Origin: Cristatella mucedo
Lineage: Eukaryota > Bryozoa > Phylactolaemata > Cristatellidae
NCBI GenBank assembly: GCA_009760855.2
Contig: WPIO01000018.1
Coordinates: 3,697,501-3,761,500, forward strand
Direction of reading: 5' to 3'
Length of the DNA: 64,000 nt
Part shown: one piece after another, positions 1-10,831 of the stretch
Layout of the letters: every line of letters begins with the position of its first letter
How positions within the stretch are numbered: the stretch's first letter is position 1
Made by a program: the position numbers and the translations under genes
The notes under the pieces: generated by a model
Seen by the model: the letters and a program-made list of their open reading frames with translations, nothing else
The model's database searches: none
Told to the model about the DNA's origin: nothing

Positions 1-960
1 CGGCCGCCTTCGTCTGCTCGGCAGCTCACGTGCGGCCAAGACTACTCGGCCACCGATCGTAGTTCTTCACTTGATTCTGCCGCCGTCAGGTCGAAGCGAA
101 TGTGGTCCTGCCCACGGCAACAGATCTGGCATCGCAGAGGCTTCACCTGCGATCGTCTTGGGAGCGGGCTGCTTGCTAGGCAGCTTCCGGCAATGCAGAG
201 TGCAACGAGATCACGACTGTTAGGAGTGGCTGGCTGCCTGCAGAGGTCGCCGTGCTCTTCTGCTGCTGCTGCTGCTGTCTGCAGCTGTCTGCAGCTGCTG
301 TCTGCCCCCTATCGGACGAGGCTCATCGATCGGAGGGTGCTTGCCTTAGGCATCCTAGTATTTATAACGGTAGATATACTTCTGTCAATGGTCGCTCGTA
401 CTTTAGCAGTCGTTGTTTTGTCATCCCTCGCAGCTGCTGCCCAGTCGCATTCCCTTGCTCATTATTTCTACCTGCATTTTGTTCGCGAACCAGAGGTGGC
501 GAAGCGCAGCGGCGAGCCTCGGCAGCAGTGCAGCTGCCCAGCAGCCAGTGTGTGCACACAGCGCTTCCTTATGCAGCAGAGGCGGCCGAGGGCAGCAGTT
601 CAATAAAGAACAACGTTGCATAATAGCAGCTGCTGGCTTTCAGTCTCTCCCTATTGGCAGCTGCCGTGCCGGTGCTGTGGCCGCAGCCGTCGGTTTGACT
701 GTGCCGGCCATGGAAAGATTTCGGTCTCGTAATGGATTCTGGAAAGGGTCGAATCCTGGTGGTGGCGGGATCGATGCCGTCGATCGACAGATGCCACGCC
801 CTGTAGCCTGGCTGCAGTCGGTGTATCAGCGTTCGGGTCGACGCAGCAGGTCGTGCAGCCTGCCGTAAGCTCGATTTGATCATCGCGTCAGCTTTAAGGC
901 CACTGAATAGTAGCCGTCGTCGAAATCAGACCTTCCTAAGTTTCGCGACTAGAAGGGCTA
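1..960. other. unassigned sequence, CTG/CAG-rich
   Basis: No recognisable gene. A (CTG)n-rich patch near 255-300 opens overlapping frames in several phases, with no family motif and no matching splice structure. The open frames look like by-products of composition. Confidence 0.4.
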
Positions 961-961
961 C

Positions 962-1089
962 TACGAATGCGGCAACCGAAAGCCGCTTAGGCTGTGAGTG
1001 CGCTATGCAAAACGCTCCTTCGTAACACCCACATGGTCTTTATGACTTTGTGGAGTTACTGACGGAGATACATTACATTACATTACATG
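962..1089 (+). mobile_element. LINE-2w 3' end (short, 5'-truncated)
   Basis: It contains the 3' terminal block shared by all LINE-2w copies (CCGAAAGCCGCTTAGGCTGT ... GGAGATACATTACATTACA) and ends in an (ATTAC)n tail. Only the last 120 or so bases are present, typical of severe 5' truncation. Confidence 0.8.
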
Positions 1090-2489
1090 CTCACACTTAG
1101 CCTTGCATTTCGCCATGTTCACGTCTGTGGTTGCAAATGTTCTAAGCTTAAATATCAAACAGAAGCGAAAACCACGAGTATCATTGACGATTCGGTGTGA
1201 AATTAAAGTGGGTGGACAGAGGCAGGCAGGCAGCCGTTAAAAGGGTTTCGCTTGCACGGGGTGGTTATGTCAGGCCAGGGAAACAGGCCAGTGAGGAGGC
1301 CATGTAAGGCCAGTGATGAGGCTCGGTCTATCGTGAGTAACCGAGTAGCCGAGTTCGGTCGTGCTGCTTCTCTTCTGGAGGCTAAGCAATTCCAGCATTA
1401 GGTCGGCCGAGATGCCAAAGCAATATCTTCCAGGAACAGCATCGCGTCTTTTTTGTCTGCGTCTAGCTTACTTTCTTTCTCAGTCTATCTATGTATGTAT
1501 GTGCGAAGCTGTCTACGCATGTACAGGTAAAAGAAAATTGGCTGATTTAACGCCTCATTTGCGTAGCGGCACTTCTGCGTCAACCGAATACCGAAGTCCG
1601 GTCTCTCCCCAACGCAACTGGCTTCGGGAATAGCAGCGTCCGACACACAACTGGACGGCCGAGACGCAGAGAGTGCCCAAGGTCTGTTAATTGCCCCCAA
1701 TGAGCTGCGACTCATCTCCCACATACATCCATACCCCAAGATAAAAGCGAAAATACCCGCAATAAAGGCCATCCGGCCATAAACTGGCCACGACGCCATA
1801 CATGTCAAAGGGCCACCGCCTACCAACAGGCACTGTGGATCATCAACTGGCCATAGCAAGTATAGCAAGGCAATTCACGGATACTGGCAAATCAGCTACA
1901 GACAAGACCGGATGCTGAGGGGCATAGCTTGTGGTGTGATTTGCACGTTCGATAAGCAAACAGGTCGGGTAGCTAGGCTGGCGATAGCCAGCGAATTGAC
2001 CTGCTAGCCCGACTAAGGATCTCGATATCGATTCGATTATTCACACGAAGCTGGTGAAGCTCGGAAAACATTGAGTTCAGTGTGGCAGATACGCCGTCGG
2101 CGATAGATCAGACGAGCCGCAAGGTTTGTCAATACGATTGCAGCCAACCGCAGCTGTCCTACTCCCATCTAAGCAGATCTTGCTTTTGGTAACTTCACTT
2201 AACTGGAAATAGGCTGACTAGACGAGGGATGCGCTCATTTCTATCTTATGGAAGTCGTTTTGGAAAAGTACACTTCATCGCAGGCAGACGTAATCGGAGC
2301 GATGCTAGCCGAACCAACTTGAAGGGTCGGGTCTGCAACATTTGGGTGATAATGATAAATAATAGCAATACGTTTGCTATTGCGCCCTCAGAGAGCTCAA
2401 TCTCTGTCTAGGCAATTCACAGCAGGTGACACTACGCTCAAACTATTAGGTGACGCCTTGTCAGCGTAGCTTCGGACGAAATAGCAGAA
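1090..2489. other. unassigned intergenic sequence
   Basis: No coding, RNA or repeat feature recognised. Short open frames lack family motifs. Confidence 0.35.
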
Positions 2490-2620
2490 GCGGCACAGAG
2501 CTTGAATGCGTACCGAAAGCCGCTTAGGCTGTGAGTGCGCTATACAAACTCTCCTGCGTAACACCCACATGGTCTTTATGACTTTGTGGACTTACAGACG
2601 GAGATACATTACATTACAGT
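2490..2620 (+). mobile_element. LINE-2w 3' end (short)
   Basis: A second severely truncated copy of the LINE-2w 3' terminal block, with an (ATTAC)n tail at 2,607-2,618. It is almost identical over the shared part to the copy at 962-1,089. Confidence 0.8.
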
Positions 2621-2838
2621 CTTAAACGCTATACGTAATCCTCTTTTGCCAGCTTGTCTGCCGCGTCAACGGTATTCGTTAAAAAACCGGCGACAATAGC
2701 TTTTGTAAATACCTCGCCTCGAGAATGAGTGAAAAGCCATCGCAAGAGACTCGAGCCGAAGTGCTCGACTTCCCCGACTGCGTCGGAGCAATCGACGAAA
2801 AGCGCGCGCTACGATAAGAAAGCCAGATAGCCGCGGCT

Positions 2839-3087
2839 CGTCTTTCTTTAGCTACCGTTAGCTATTGCAGCGTGCCATAATTGACGCCTGCTTCAGTCTA
2901 CGTCTTTCTTTAGCTACCCTTAGCTATTGCAGCGTGCCATAATTGACGCCTGCTTCAGTCTACGTCTTTCTTTAGCTACCGTTAGCTATTGCAGCGTGCC
3001 ATAATTGACGCCTGCTTCAGTCTACTTCTTTCTTTAGCTACCGTTAGCTATTGCAGCGTGCCATAATTGACGCCTGCTTCAGTCTAC
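2839..3087. repeat. 62-bp tandem repeat, four units
   Basis: Units start near 2,839, 2,901, 2,963 and 3,025. Each reads CTTTCTTTAGCTACC, then TTAGCTATTGCAGCGTGCCA and TAATTGACGCCTGCTTCAGT. The units differ at only a few positions. A minisatellite, with no protein reading. Confidence 0.92.
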
Positions 3088-3398
3088 GCGCACAGCCACT
3101 TTACGCTTGTGCAACGAGCGGTAATAACGGGAATAACGGCAATATCGGCGGTCGAGGTTCACGCTACTCACGCGATCCGAAGATCGCTCGCTGCGCGTGC
3201 TGCCACACGTGCTCACACGCTGTCTGCCTCACGCGACTACGTTGCCCATGGCGTCATGGTGTCGGCTAACCGCCGGCGTTAAATTTAAATTGCGCATTTT
3301 ATTCCGACAAAAACAGTTGGCCAATTAGCTTTTACCTTAAGCATTTGGTCGGAAACGGACTCTAACCAGGAAACTGTGATCTGGAACGAAGCTCGGAT
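3088..3398. other. unassigned sequence
   Basis: Nothing recognised between the 62-bp tandem repeat and the LINE-2w copy. Confidence 0.3.
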
Positions 3399-4826
3399 GT
3401 AATGTTTCTCCGTCTGTAACTCCACAAAGTCATAAAGACTATGTGGATGTTACGCAGGAGAGTTTTGTATAGCGCACTCACAGCCTAAGCGGCTTTCGGT
3501 AGCCAACAGACTTCGTCTCGCGCAACAAAGAGGAAGTGGGAAGCATAGCAGAGTCAGGAGAGCAGTTGAGGTAGTGAGTACCATAGAAGTAGCAGCTCAG
3601 GACCGCTGGAAAAGATGTGCCATAGTCGGCAGTAGGAGAGTAGTTGTCGTTGCGTAAGAATTGTCCAAGCGAGTTCCACAGTCTAGGACCTGAATAGCTA
3701 AAGCTTCTGTCGCCAACTGTCTTTAAGCGGAGGAATGGAACAGCTAATTTATTGTCCACACAGGACCTGAGGGCGCGAACAGGCTGAAACTGATGCAGCA
3801 GTTCAGCTAGGTACGAAGGAGCCAAGCCGTGGTGGGCCCTGTAGGTCAGCGTAAGAGCTTTGCTCTGTATCCTTTGCTCAACCGGCAACCATCCTAGCTC
3901 TTTCAGCGAAGGAGACACGTGCTCAGACCGCTGGGACTTGAAGACTAGCCTTGCAGCCATATTCATAGTCCGCTGTAGTGGCATAATAGCTTTCTTCGGC
4001 AGGCAGCCCAGCCAAAAGGGAATTACAATAATCAAGCCGAGACAGAACTAAAGAGCTAGTTAAATTTTTTACAAGCCACTGTGGGAGACACCCCCTAATC
4101 TTGGATAGGGATCGGATGTGATGGCTAGCTGTAGAGACAGTCTTCTGAATGAAGCTTTTGAAATTGAGGCAGCTGTCGAACACGACACCTAAATTTCGAG
4201 CACGCGGTGAAGGTCGCACAATAGCATCACCTATTAGAACGGCAAAGCCTTTTAATCAAGCCACACGCTTAGGGTGTCCTATGAGCAGCAGTTCGGTTTT
4301 ATCATCATTTAATTTCAGGAAGTTTTCCGACATCCAGGATCGAATATCGGCAAGGCAAGCATTCAGTTTCTCAGTTGCTGCAGCAGATTCCGACGTTTTG
4401 AATGACAAATACAACTGAGTATCGTCATCATAGAAGTGATATCCTATTCCATGTGCCTTAATCACTTTTCCCAGAGGTTGTGTATAAATGAAGAACACCA
4501 AGGGACCGAGTACAGACTTTTGAGGGACTCTACAGGTGACCCTTCTCGTGTGTGAGACCTGACCCCCACACGAAACGGATTGAACACGATCAGACAAGTA
4601 AGATTTAAACCATACCAGTGCTTCGTCCGCCAGACCGATCGTTGTTCTCAATCGTTCAAGCAGAACTTCGTGATCAATGGTGTCGAAGGCAGCAGACAGA
4701 TCTAGCAGAGCTAGGGCAATGACATTCCCGTCGTCGCTGCCACGTAGAATGTCATTGTTATCACGGAGGAGAGCAGTTTCAGTAGAGTGTTGCCTCTTGA
4801 ACCCTGATTGAAATGTATCTGACATT
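3399..4826 (-). mobile_element. LINE-2w, 5'-truncated, degraded reverse transcriptase
   Basis: Read on the minus strand it gives RT blocks in order with frame breaks: QSGFKRQHSTETALL, LDLSAAFDTIDHEVLLERL, SVLGPLVFFIYTQPLGKVIK, YDDDTQLYLSF, DIRSWMSENFLKLNDDKTEL, then LDYCNSLLAGLP and the C-terminal RLWNSLG block. The catalytic YADD is YDDD and the GVPQG motif is altered to VPQKS, so the copy is dead. The 3' end reads GGAGTTACAGACGGAGA. The family resembles L2/CR1-type LINEs (RT without integrase). Confidence 0.9.
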
Positions 4827-4845
4827 CCATTATGTCGTTTGTTCG

Positions 4846-5150
4846 CACACCGGAGAGCCAGCCGATGCCCAACACCGACAGTTTATTACCAAAGCACGGA
4901 GCCGAAGAGCGCACGGCTCCCTTCGGCCCCTACTCCCACTCGACTCCCCCCCCCCTCCTCGACTGCCCAGTCCACCATCTCGCCACCAGCGGGTTACCGG
5001 CCTGTGTCCATACCACATCACAGGCGGACCACAGCTGTGCACCGGCCGACCCTGATGGTGAATTCACCATCTGGCCACCAGCGGGTTACCGGCCAGTGTC
5101 CACGCCACATCACAGGCTCATCAGAGGAGCCGGCATACAATACATACATA
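4846..5150. repeat. LTR-like sequence with internal 92-bp duplication
   Basis: The block CCGACAGTTTATTACC...CACGGAGC resembles the core of the LTRs at 13.7 and 15.3 kb (CCGCCAGTTTATTCC...CACACGGAGC). Inside it a segment starting CACCATCT is repeated at 4,973 and 5,065 (GCCACCAGCGGGTTACCGGC in both). A perfect 18-bp palindrome centred on GAATTC lies at 5,054-5,071. No second LTR is seen nearby, so this may be a diverged solo LTR. Confidence 0.45.
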
Positions 5151-6480
5151 CACACGTACATACGAACTACACATTATTTTCAATATGTCCAACCAGCTGC
5201 GATGTCAACGGTCCCCACCAACAAGGAACTTCGTCGTATGCATAGAAGTCTAATTGGCGAGACCCAATCTCAACATTGACCTTGTGTCTGTAACAAGCAC
5301 TCAGTCACCTGATATTGCAAACTCGTATGACCCATCTAGTTTATCCGACGCCAGCTCTTTGGCTCACTGTGGAGCCTGCTGCATGTGGAGCTAAGGCCAC
5401 CGTACCTTCACACGCATTTAAAACAACGACTCCCTGCAGAAAGCAGCAGGTTGCTGAAATATTCGACGCGTCAGGAGTCGTCAAAATGTGACCGGAACTG
5501 GCGGGTGGGACATTTCCTGCTCGATCGCCTCGTGTTCTAGTTATGCCGCCTTCTCGCCAGGTCGCATGCTGTCGCCGGGAAAGCTCCCGACGAACGGCCG
5601 TTTAATTTATCTCTTTATTACAAGATCGAAAGCGCCAACAATAAATGTACAACTTAACAGTGCTACTTTGTGAAACCTAGGTACACCGGCGCTACAGGGC
5701 GACTGTGGAATGACAAAGACTCAAGCATTCTCGAATGCGGAAGGCACGCCCTTGGACGGAACCAGCCGTGGAGGCAACCACCGCCGTCCCGGAGTAACAA
5801 TCCCTTCACCAGAGGCACGAGTAACTTTGTAAAGGAGACTTTCTCGCATAACACGTCCCAGTTTATCGAGGGTTCCAGCTTTAAACAGCCTCTGCACTAC
5901 ATTCCGCGTGGGAACGCGGAATAAACTGGAGCTAAAAGCGAGCACTAAGCAGATTCGAGCGGTCGGATCCTCGCGGCCTCCTCTTTGGGTGGTCGCGCGT
6001 TCTCCGCGGAACGCCCAACCTTCGGTGTGAGAGTTCCGAGCGACTGAAACGCTCCGCGCTAGGGTCCACTTCTGAATCTCGCGAGTGCTCCGGCAGTCCT
6101 ACTGAAACGGTGGTTCAAGCTAAACCAGCCAGATTGTGACTAATAACCATTATTCGCGGTTCCTATATTGTAATCGCTAGGAACCGATATTGCCATAATC
6201 TATTACCGAGGCTGCATAGTAGCCGATGCCACGGGATTGGCAGTCAAATTTGATTTCAGACTGGTCATGGGCATATGAGCCAATTGGAGCTATAGTCCAC
6301 GGAGCCGTCGGTAAACGTCACGGTCCTTGGTTGACGCCCACAACCGTCCTGCTGTTAAATGGACTTGCTGCATTGTGGATACCTACTTGATATGTCAAGG
6401 TTTGAGCACTTTTTGTCGCAGCCGTGTTCCTGCTAATGCCGGTATGCACCTGTGTGCTTTGATGCACATTGATGCATCGA
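5151..6480. other. unassigned sequence
   Basis: No recognised gene. An inverted repeat CGGTTCCTA/TAGGAACCG with a 12-base loop lies at 6,157-6,186. The last part may be the degraded upstream portion of the gypsy pol fragment that follows. Confidence 0.35.
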
Positions 6481-6494
6481 TGCACTACCCACCA

Positions 6495-6795
6495 ACCGCT
6501 AGCTTCAGGCTTCTGTACGCGTATGTTGACGACGTTCTTGTAAAAGGGTCCGAAATTGTGGAACCTGCCAAGCACCTGAGAAAAGTTTTGACCAAATGCC
6601 TTTAGATCAATCTAGGCCTCAATGCAGATAAGTGCAAGTTTGGCCATCTCTATAACGGGCCCGCTCTATAATCGCATAAGACCAGACACCGCAAATGTGG
6701 AAGCCATCGGAGATTTCACCCTGCTTTCATCAAAGGTTGATGTCTTGCAGCTGTACGAATGGCTTATTACTTAGCATAGTTTTTCCCTAAGTTAA
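6495..6795 (+). pseudogene. Ty3/gypsy-type reverse transcriptase fragment
   Basis: The frame reads RLLYAYVDDVLVKGSEIVEP, AKHLRKVLTKCL, a stop, then INLGLNADKCKFG, and after a frame change RPDTANVEAIGDF...YEWLIT. This is the RT palm with the YxDD catalytic motif (YVDD at 6,522-6,533), followed by the GL.L...KC.F and pd...v.AI landmarks of Ty3/gypsy pol. Stops and a frameshift make it dead. Confidence 0.8.
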
Positions 6796-6861
6796 CTTAA
6801 GTGTCTGCACCATTACGACACTGACCCAGACCGCGACCCGGTGACTCTTAGACGCTAACAA

Positions 6862-8000
6862 AGGTACAGCCAATGACGGCGTTAGAAAATTTGTGATTAA
6901 TGCTCCTATGCTTATTTTTTATCATGCAATGTTGTAGCTCAGCGCCAGCGTGCCTCAACTTTAGGGCGCACAGGAACTGCTCAGCAGGAAACGCCTCTGA
7001 GCGTTGAGCAAGAGGACGCAGCCGTCGTAGTAGGATCATGAGGTGATTGATATCGGCTGGCTTGTCAACCCTGTAGTTCCCGGTTAGCAATTTAAGAATA
7101 GGGCTACGCTTGTCCAAGGTCGCTGTCGCCACCAGCTGGGCGGGTTTCTGTGAGAACGAGAAAGGGGGGCTGAAAAGCACCTGCGTCCTCTAGGACGCAG
7201 TGGTTATGATGGGCGGATTCCGTGAGAACGAAAGATGTGACTGAAAAACACGTGCTCGGGCAGTGAGCCAGAAGACGGACGCAGCGGTCATTATAGGACC
7301 AACAGGCTGATTGATGTCGGCTGGCCTGTCAACGCCATCGTTCCGGCTAGTTATAAAATGTTAGGGCGACACTCGCTCTGGCTTCCTTCTTCATATTCGA
7401 ACCGGTTTCGACACCGTCGCCGGTAGTTGCCGGACTCGTTTCTGAAAGCGTTTTCGTTTCTGAAAGCGAGGGAGGAGAGTGTGCTATTTGCCGACGATTG
7501 ACGGGTTAGAGCGAGGCAGCGCCGGACTCATTTCTCTGAAAGCGAGGGAGGAGAGCGTGCTATTTGCCGACGATTGACGGGATAGAGCGAGGCAGCGCCG
7601 GGAGACTTCGATGGACTCCGCCGAATGTGGCCGTATAGCGCCCGGCCATGGCTCACATTTTGTGCTTGTGTTCTGTGTGTGTGTGCCTACACGCGGTCCG
7701 GGCATAAGGATTTGCTTATGCGAACGAGTAGTAGTCCTGTGTGAGATATTCCGGTTGTTCGGGGGCTCCTCCATCTTATTTGGTCCATTCCCTACAATAG
7801 ACGTAGGTTGCCTAAGTGCGGGGAAGCATTTCCCCAACAAGAGTGTTTGTGCTGTTGACAGCCTGCAAGGAGTTTGGGGATAAAACTGAGCGAAGTGACA
7901 TTGTACGCTTGCGAATAAAGAGCTCTGTAAAATCCCCCCATTTATTTGTCTCGCTTTCCAATTTACGCCGCGAACTCACGACCCCCATTTAGGAACGATA
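6862..8000 (+). repeat. LTR-like repeat, copy A
   Basis: Homologous to 16.84-18.24 kb over long blocks (for example GGCTGATTGAT.TCGGCTGGCC, then a TATA-like box and GGGCGAC.CTCGCT). Its first part is internally duplicated (about 6,950-7,170 and 7,250-7,400). A second direct repeat of about 80 bp lies at 7,460-7,600 (GGAGGAGAG.GTGCTATTTGC). TATA-like TTATAAAAT is near 7,352 and AATAAAG near 7,914, as expected for LTR promoter and polyadenylation sites. Exact LTR ends are not clear. Confidence 0.55.
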
Positions 8001-8002
8001 AC

Positions 8003-8130
8003 TAGGTCAGCGCCAGAAACACTCATTTGCGTGGCAGCATGCTTATTTCGTGTAGACGCGCACCGAACCGCATTCGGCAGTCGGTTAGGCGGCTCGGTAA
8101 GCGGCAGGTTACGCTGTTGGCGTGTCATCG
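8003..8130 (+). repeat. primer-binding-site-like and leader segment, copy A
   Basis: TCAGCGCCAGAA is followed by a block that matches 18,246-18,355 (CGCACCGAACCGCATTCGGCAG ... GGCTCGGTAAGCGGC). The other copy reads TGGCGCCAGAA, like retroelement primer-binding sites that follow a 5' LTR. The inference rests on the two-copy comparison. Confidence 0.5.
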
Positions 8131-8611
8131 CCATCTCGTGGTTCTGCCCTACCCCCCCCCCCCAGCCGACGTTCCGTCCGCCCGCCGGGTGCGCGCTTTG
8201 CCGGCACGTGACACGCACTCCTTGCCACGCATTTCAATTCTGCCTGTGCGTCGGTCAGTAGGCACTCTATCCGCTCTCTTCTCTCTTATCGCTACGTGTT
8301 CCGGAGCAGCACGCACGACGGCTACTACGTCAGTATGCGTACGCTCGTCCGCCTGTGCTGCCTGTATGCGATACAGTACAGCCATCGCCGACAACGCAAC
8401 AACTCAACAACTCGACAACGCAACAACCCGCTTGTAGGGCTTCGCTTTTCGTCGCGTCGCCATCGCGCGCCCACGAGCCCCTGAAACGTCTCCTCCGCTG
8501 AGCCGTCGGCGTTACAAAGACGCTAATTGCGCTGCCGTTAGATGCCTCACAGCGTGGACTTGCTGCGGACTTATTGATTGAAAACCGACGATCTGTCTCG
8601 GGTACCTCAGA

Positions 8612-8800
8612 ACCTTTACTCCAGATCAGCAAAGATATGCCACAATAGAAAGGGAGCTAATAGCTGCCCTATATGGCCGCGGACGTTTTCACCAATGTGT
8701 CTTTAAGCAGAACCTCCTAGTAGAAAGCCAACAGAAGCCACTACTTGCCATCTTTTAGAGGCTACTCTACCCGAGGTATTACAACGATTACAGCCAATGA
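8612..8800 (+). pseudogene. Ty3/gypsy-type RNase H fragment
   Basis: It reads TFTPDQQRYATIERELIAAL, then GRFHQCVFKQNLLVESQQKP and LLAIF before a stop. This matches the gypsy RNase H block (QQRYA.IE.EL.A, RFHQYV, D.KPL..IF). The tDH acidic residue has become ESQQ, so the domain is dead. It is separated from the RT fragment by LTR-like sequence, suggesting that one pol gene was split by an insertion. Confidence 0.75.
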
Positions 8801-8889
8801 AACTCTACGGCCTGCGAAATCGCTTAATCATCAATAAAGTCAAAAGCAATGAGACTCGCACGAGACGACTTCTAAGGGTCCTTAGCAAT

Positions 8890-9047
8890 TATAATAATAA
8901 TAATAATAATCATTCATTTATATAGCGCCCCAAGAGAACTTGATCTGTATTCAGGCGCTTCACATGTGCCTCGGGGCTCGAGCCCACGACTTCAGTCAGA
9001 CCTTGGTCGGGGCGAGCACCTTAACCGCCAGACCAAACCGGCTCGCT
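8890..9047 (-). mobile_element. SINE-1w (tRNA-headed)
   Basis: On the minus strand: AGCGAGCCGGTTTGGTCTGG head, A-box-like GGTTAAGGTGCTCGC, B-box-like GGGCTCGAGCCC, then GCGCCTGAATA...GGGCGCTATATAAATG and an (ATT)n tail. Same architecture as the copy at 20.4 kb. Confidence 0.85.
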
Positions 9048-9115
9048 ACTGACACCAAACGTTACAAACGCCGTGTGCCGCTTCCACGTCCAGTCAGAAC
9101 TAGGCCAAAAACACA

Positions 9116-10831
9116 GTGCCTGTAACGGTGCTAGCCTCAGCCACCGCGCTTTCCATACTTGCGACGCCTGAACCTTATAGATTGACAACCTTCCCACTAG
9201 AATGCTGTTCCTCGGTTCCTGGCTGCGCCTCAATGTCTGCATTCAAACAGGTCACTAGTGATGTAGTCCTAAAGCTCGTATCTCAATCAAAGAAGACAAC
9301 AAGTCCACTGGACCCTATTCCCACTGTCCTGCTCCTACGTTGCATTGATCTGCTGCTGCCATGCATAACCAACATCATTAATATGTCATTAGCCTCGGGT
9401 CAGGTCCCAGCACCTTTCAAAAAAGCTGTAGTCAGGCCACTTCTCAAGAAAGCTACACTAGACCAAGAGAACTTAAGCAACTACCGCCCAGTCTCCCTTC
9501 TACCATTCCTATCAAAGACACTGGAACGGGTCGTGGCGGACCAGCTGAACTCGTATATCGAAACCTCACACCTTGCTAGTAAGTTCCAGTCTGGCTTTAG
9601 AGCTAATCACTCCACAGAGTCAGCATTGCTTCGGGTATACAACGACCTGCTTAGGAATGCAGACATGGGTAGAGTGTCTCTTCTGCTTGTTTTGCTCGAT
9701 CTTTCGGCAGCTTTTGATACCATCGATCACAAAGTACTTCTAGAGCGCCTCTCATCTCGCCTGGGCATCACTGGCACTGCTCTGCAGTGGTTCAGGTCCT
9801 ACCTCAGTGGGAGACTCCAGAGTGTTGACGTGAATGGACAAAGATCATCTGAAGTACCTCTAAAATATGGAGTACCTCAGGGCTCTGTGCTAGGTCCGGT
9901 CCTTTTCACCGTTTATACTCTCCCTCTCGCTGATGTGATTGCCAAGCACAATCTAGGCTTTCACTTCTATGCGGATGACACTCAGTTGTACCTTTGCTTT
10001 GATCCCTCCCAGCCTTCGAGCACCTCAAATTCTCTAAACTCACTTGCTGCATGCATTGATGACATCCGATCATGGATGGCAGCAAATTTTCTAAAACTAA
10101 ACGATGATAAAACTAACTTACTAGTTATGGGCAAACCTAGTGTTATTCAGAAATTGGAAAGGCTGACTTTCAAAATTGGCTCTGCCAGCATATCTCCAGT
10201 TGCATCAGCTCAAAATCTAGGTGTCATATTCCAAAGCGACCTCTCGTTAGACGACCACATCAGCTCCACAGTCAAATCAGCCTATTTTCAGCTTCATAAC
10301 ATTGCTAAAATTAGGGCTTGTTTAGATAAGGATACCACGTCCAAGTTGGTCCATGCATTCGTGACATCTCGTCTCGACTTCTGCAACTCACTGCTTACTG
10401 GCCTACCAGCATGTGCGATCAGGCGATTGCAGCTGGTGCAAAACTCTGCAGCTAGGCTTGTCTGTCGTGAGCGTCGCAGTTGCCACATTACTCCACTTCT
10501 CGCCGACCTGCACTGGTTACCAGTCAAGCAACGGATTGACTTCAAGGTTTTGTCGCTCACTTTTAGGTCTCTTCATTCTATGGCTCCAGCCATTCTTTCA
10601 GATATACTCCCCCACCAGGCAAAGCATCGTCCCACTCGCTTTTCGGAATCCAACAGTCTAGAAATACCTCGTACAAACCTTAAATCCTTTGGAGACCGTG
10701 CATTTAGCTCGTATGCTCCCACAGCCTGGAACTCCCTCCCGACCTGCATCAGAACATCCCCTGACCTGACCACATTTAAAAGAAACTTAAAAACATACCT
10801 ATTTAGGACAGCATTTAGTGGGTCCTTGTGA
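9116..10831 (+). CDS. LINE-1w reverse transcriptase ORF (5'-truncated)
   Basis: A 571-codon open frame, of which the LINE part starts around codon 23. RT blocks in order: NYRPVSLLPFLSKTLERVVA, QSGFRANHSTESALLRVYND, LDLSAAFDTIDHKVLLERL, GVPQGSVLGPVLFTVYTLPL, FYADDTQLYL (catalytic YADD), DIRSWMAANFLKLNDDKTNL, then the C-terminal LDFCNSLLTGLP, LHWLPVKQRIDFK and AWNSLPTCI blocks, ending AFSGSL. No endonuclease, so it cannot transpose by itself, but the RT reads through without stops, a sign of recent insertion. The first codons come from flanking DNA, so the annotated Met is probably not a native start. Confidence 0.9.
   Translation: MPVTVLASATALSILATPEPYRLTTFPLECCSSVPGCASMSAFKQVTSDVVLKLVSQSKKTTSPLDPIPTVLLLRCIDLLLPCITNIINMSLASGQVPAPFKKAVVRPLLKKATLDQENLSNYRPVSLLPFLSKTLERVVADQLNSYIETSHLASKFQSGFRANHSTESALLRVYNDLLRNADMGRVSLLLVLLDLSAAFDTIDHKVLLERLSSRLGITGTALQWFRSYLSGRLQSVDVNGQRSSEVPLKYGVPQGSVLGPVLFTVYTLPLADVIAKHNLGFHFYADDTQLYLCFDPSQPSSTSNSLNSLAACIDDIRSWMAANFLKLNDDKTNLLVMGKPSVIQKLERLTFKIGSASISPVASAQNLGVIFQSDLSLDDHISSTVKSAYFQLHNIAKIRACLDKDTTSKLVHAFVTSRLDFCNSLLTGLPACAIRRLQLVQNSAARLVCRERRSCHITPLLADLHWLPVKQRIDFKVLSLTFRSLHSMAPAILSDILPHQAKHRPTRFSESNSLEIPRTNLKSFGDRAFSSYAPTAWNSLPTCIRTSPDLTTFKRNLKTYLFRTAFSGSL

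Noticed and set aside
100-883. Overlapping open frames of 100-170 codons near the left edge
   Set aside because: They overlap in several phases on both strands, are driven by CTG/GC-rich composition, and show no domain.
2839-3087. CRISPR-like spaced repeats
   Set aside because: The units are contiguous 62-bp tandem copies without variable spacers, in animal DNA.
5100-5130. CTGATGAG on the minus strand as a hammerhead ribozyme core
   Set aside because: The GAAA part of the core and the stem pairing are missing.
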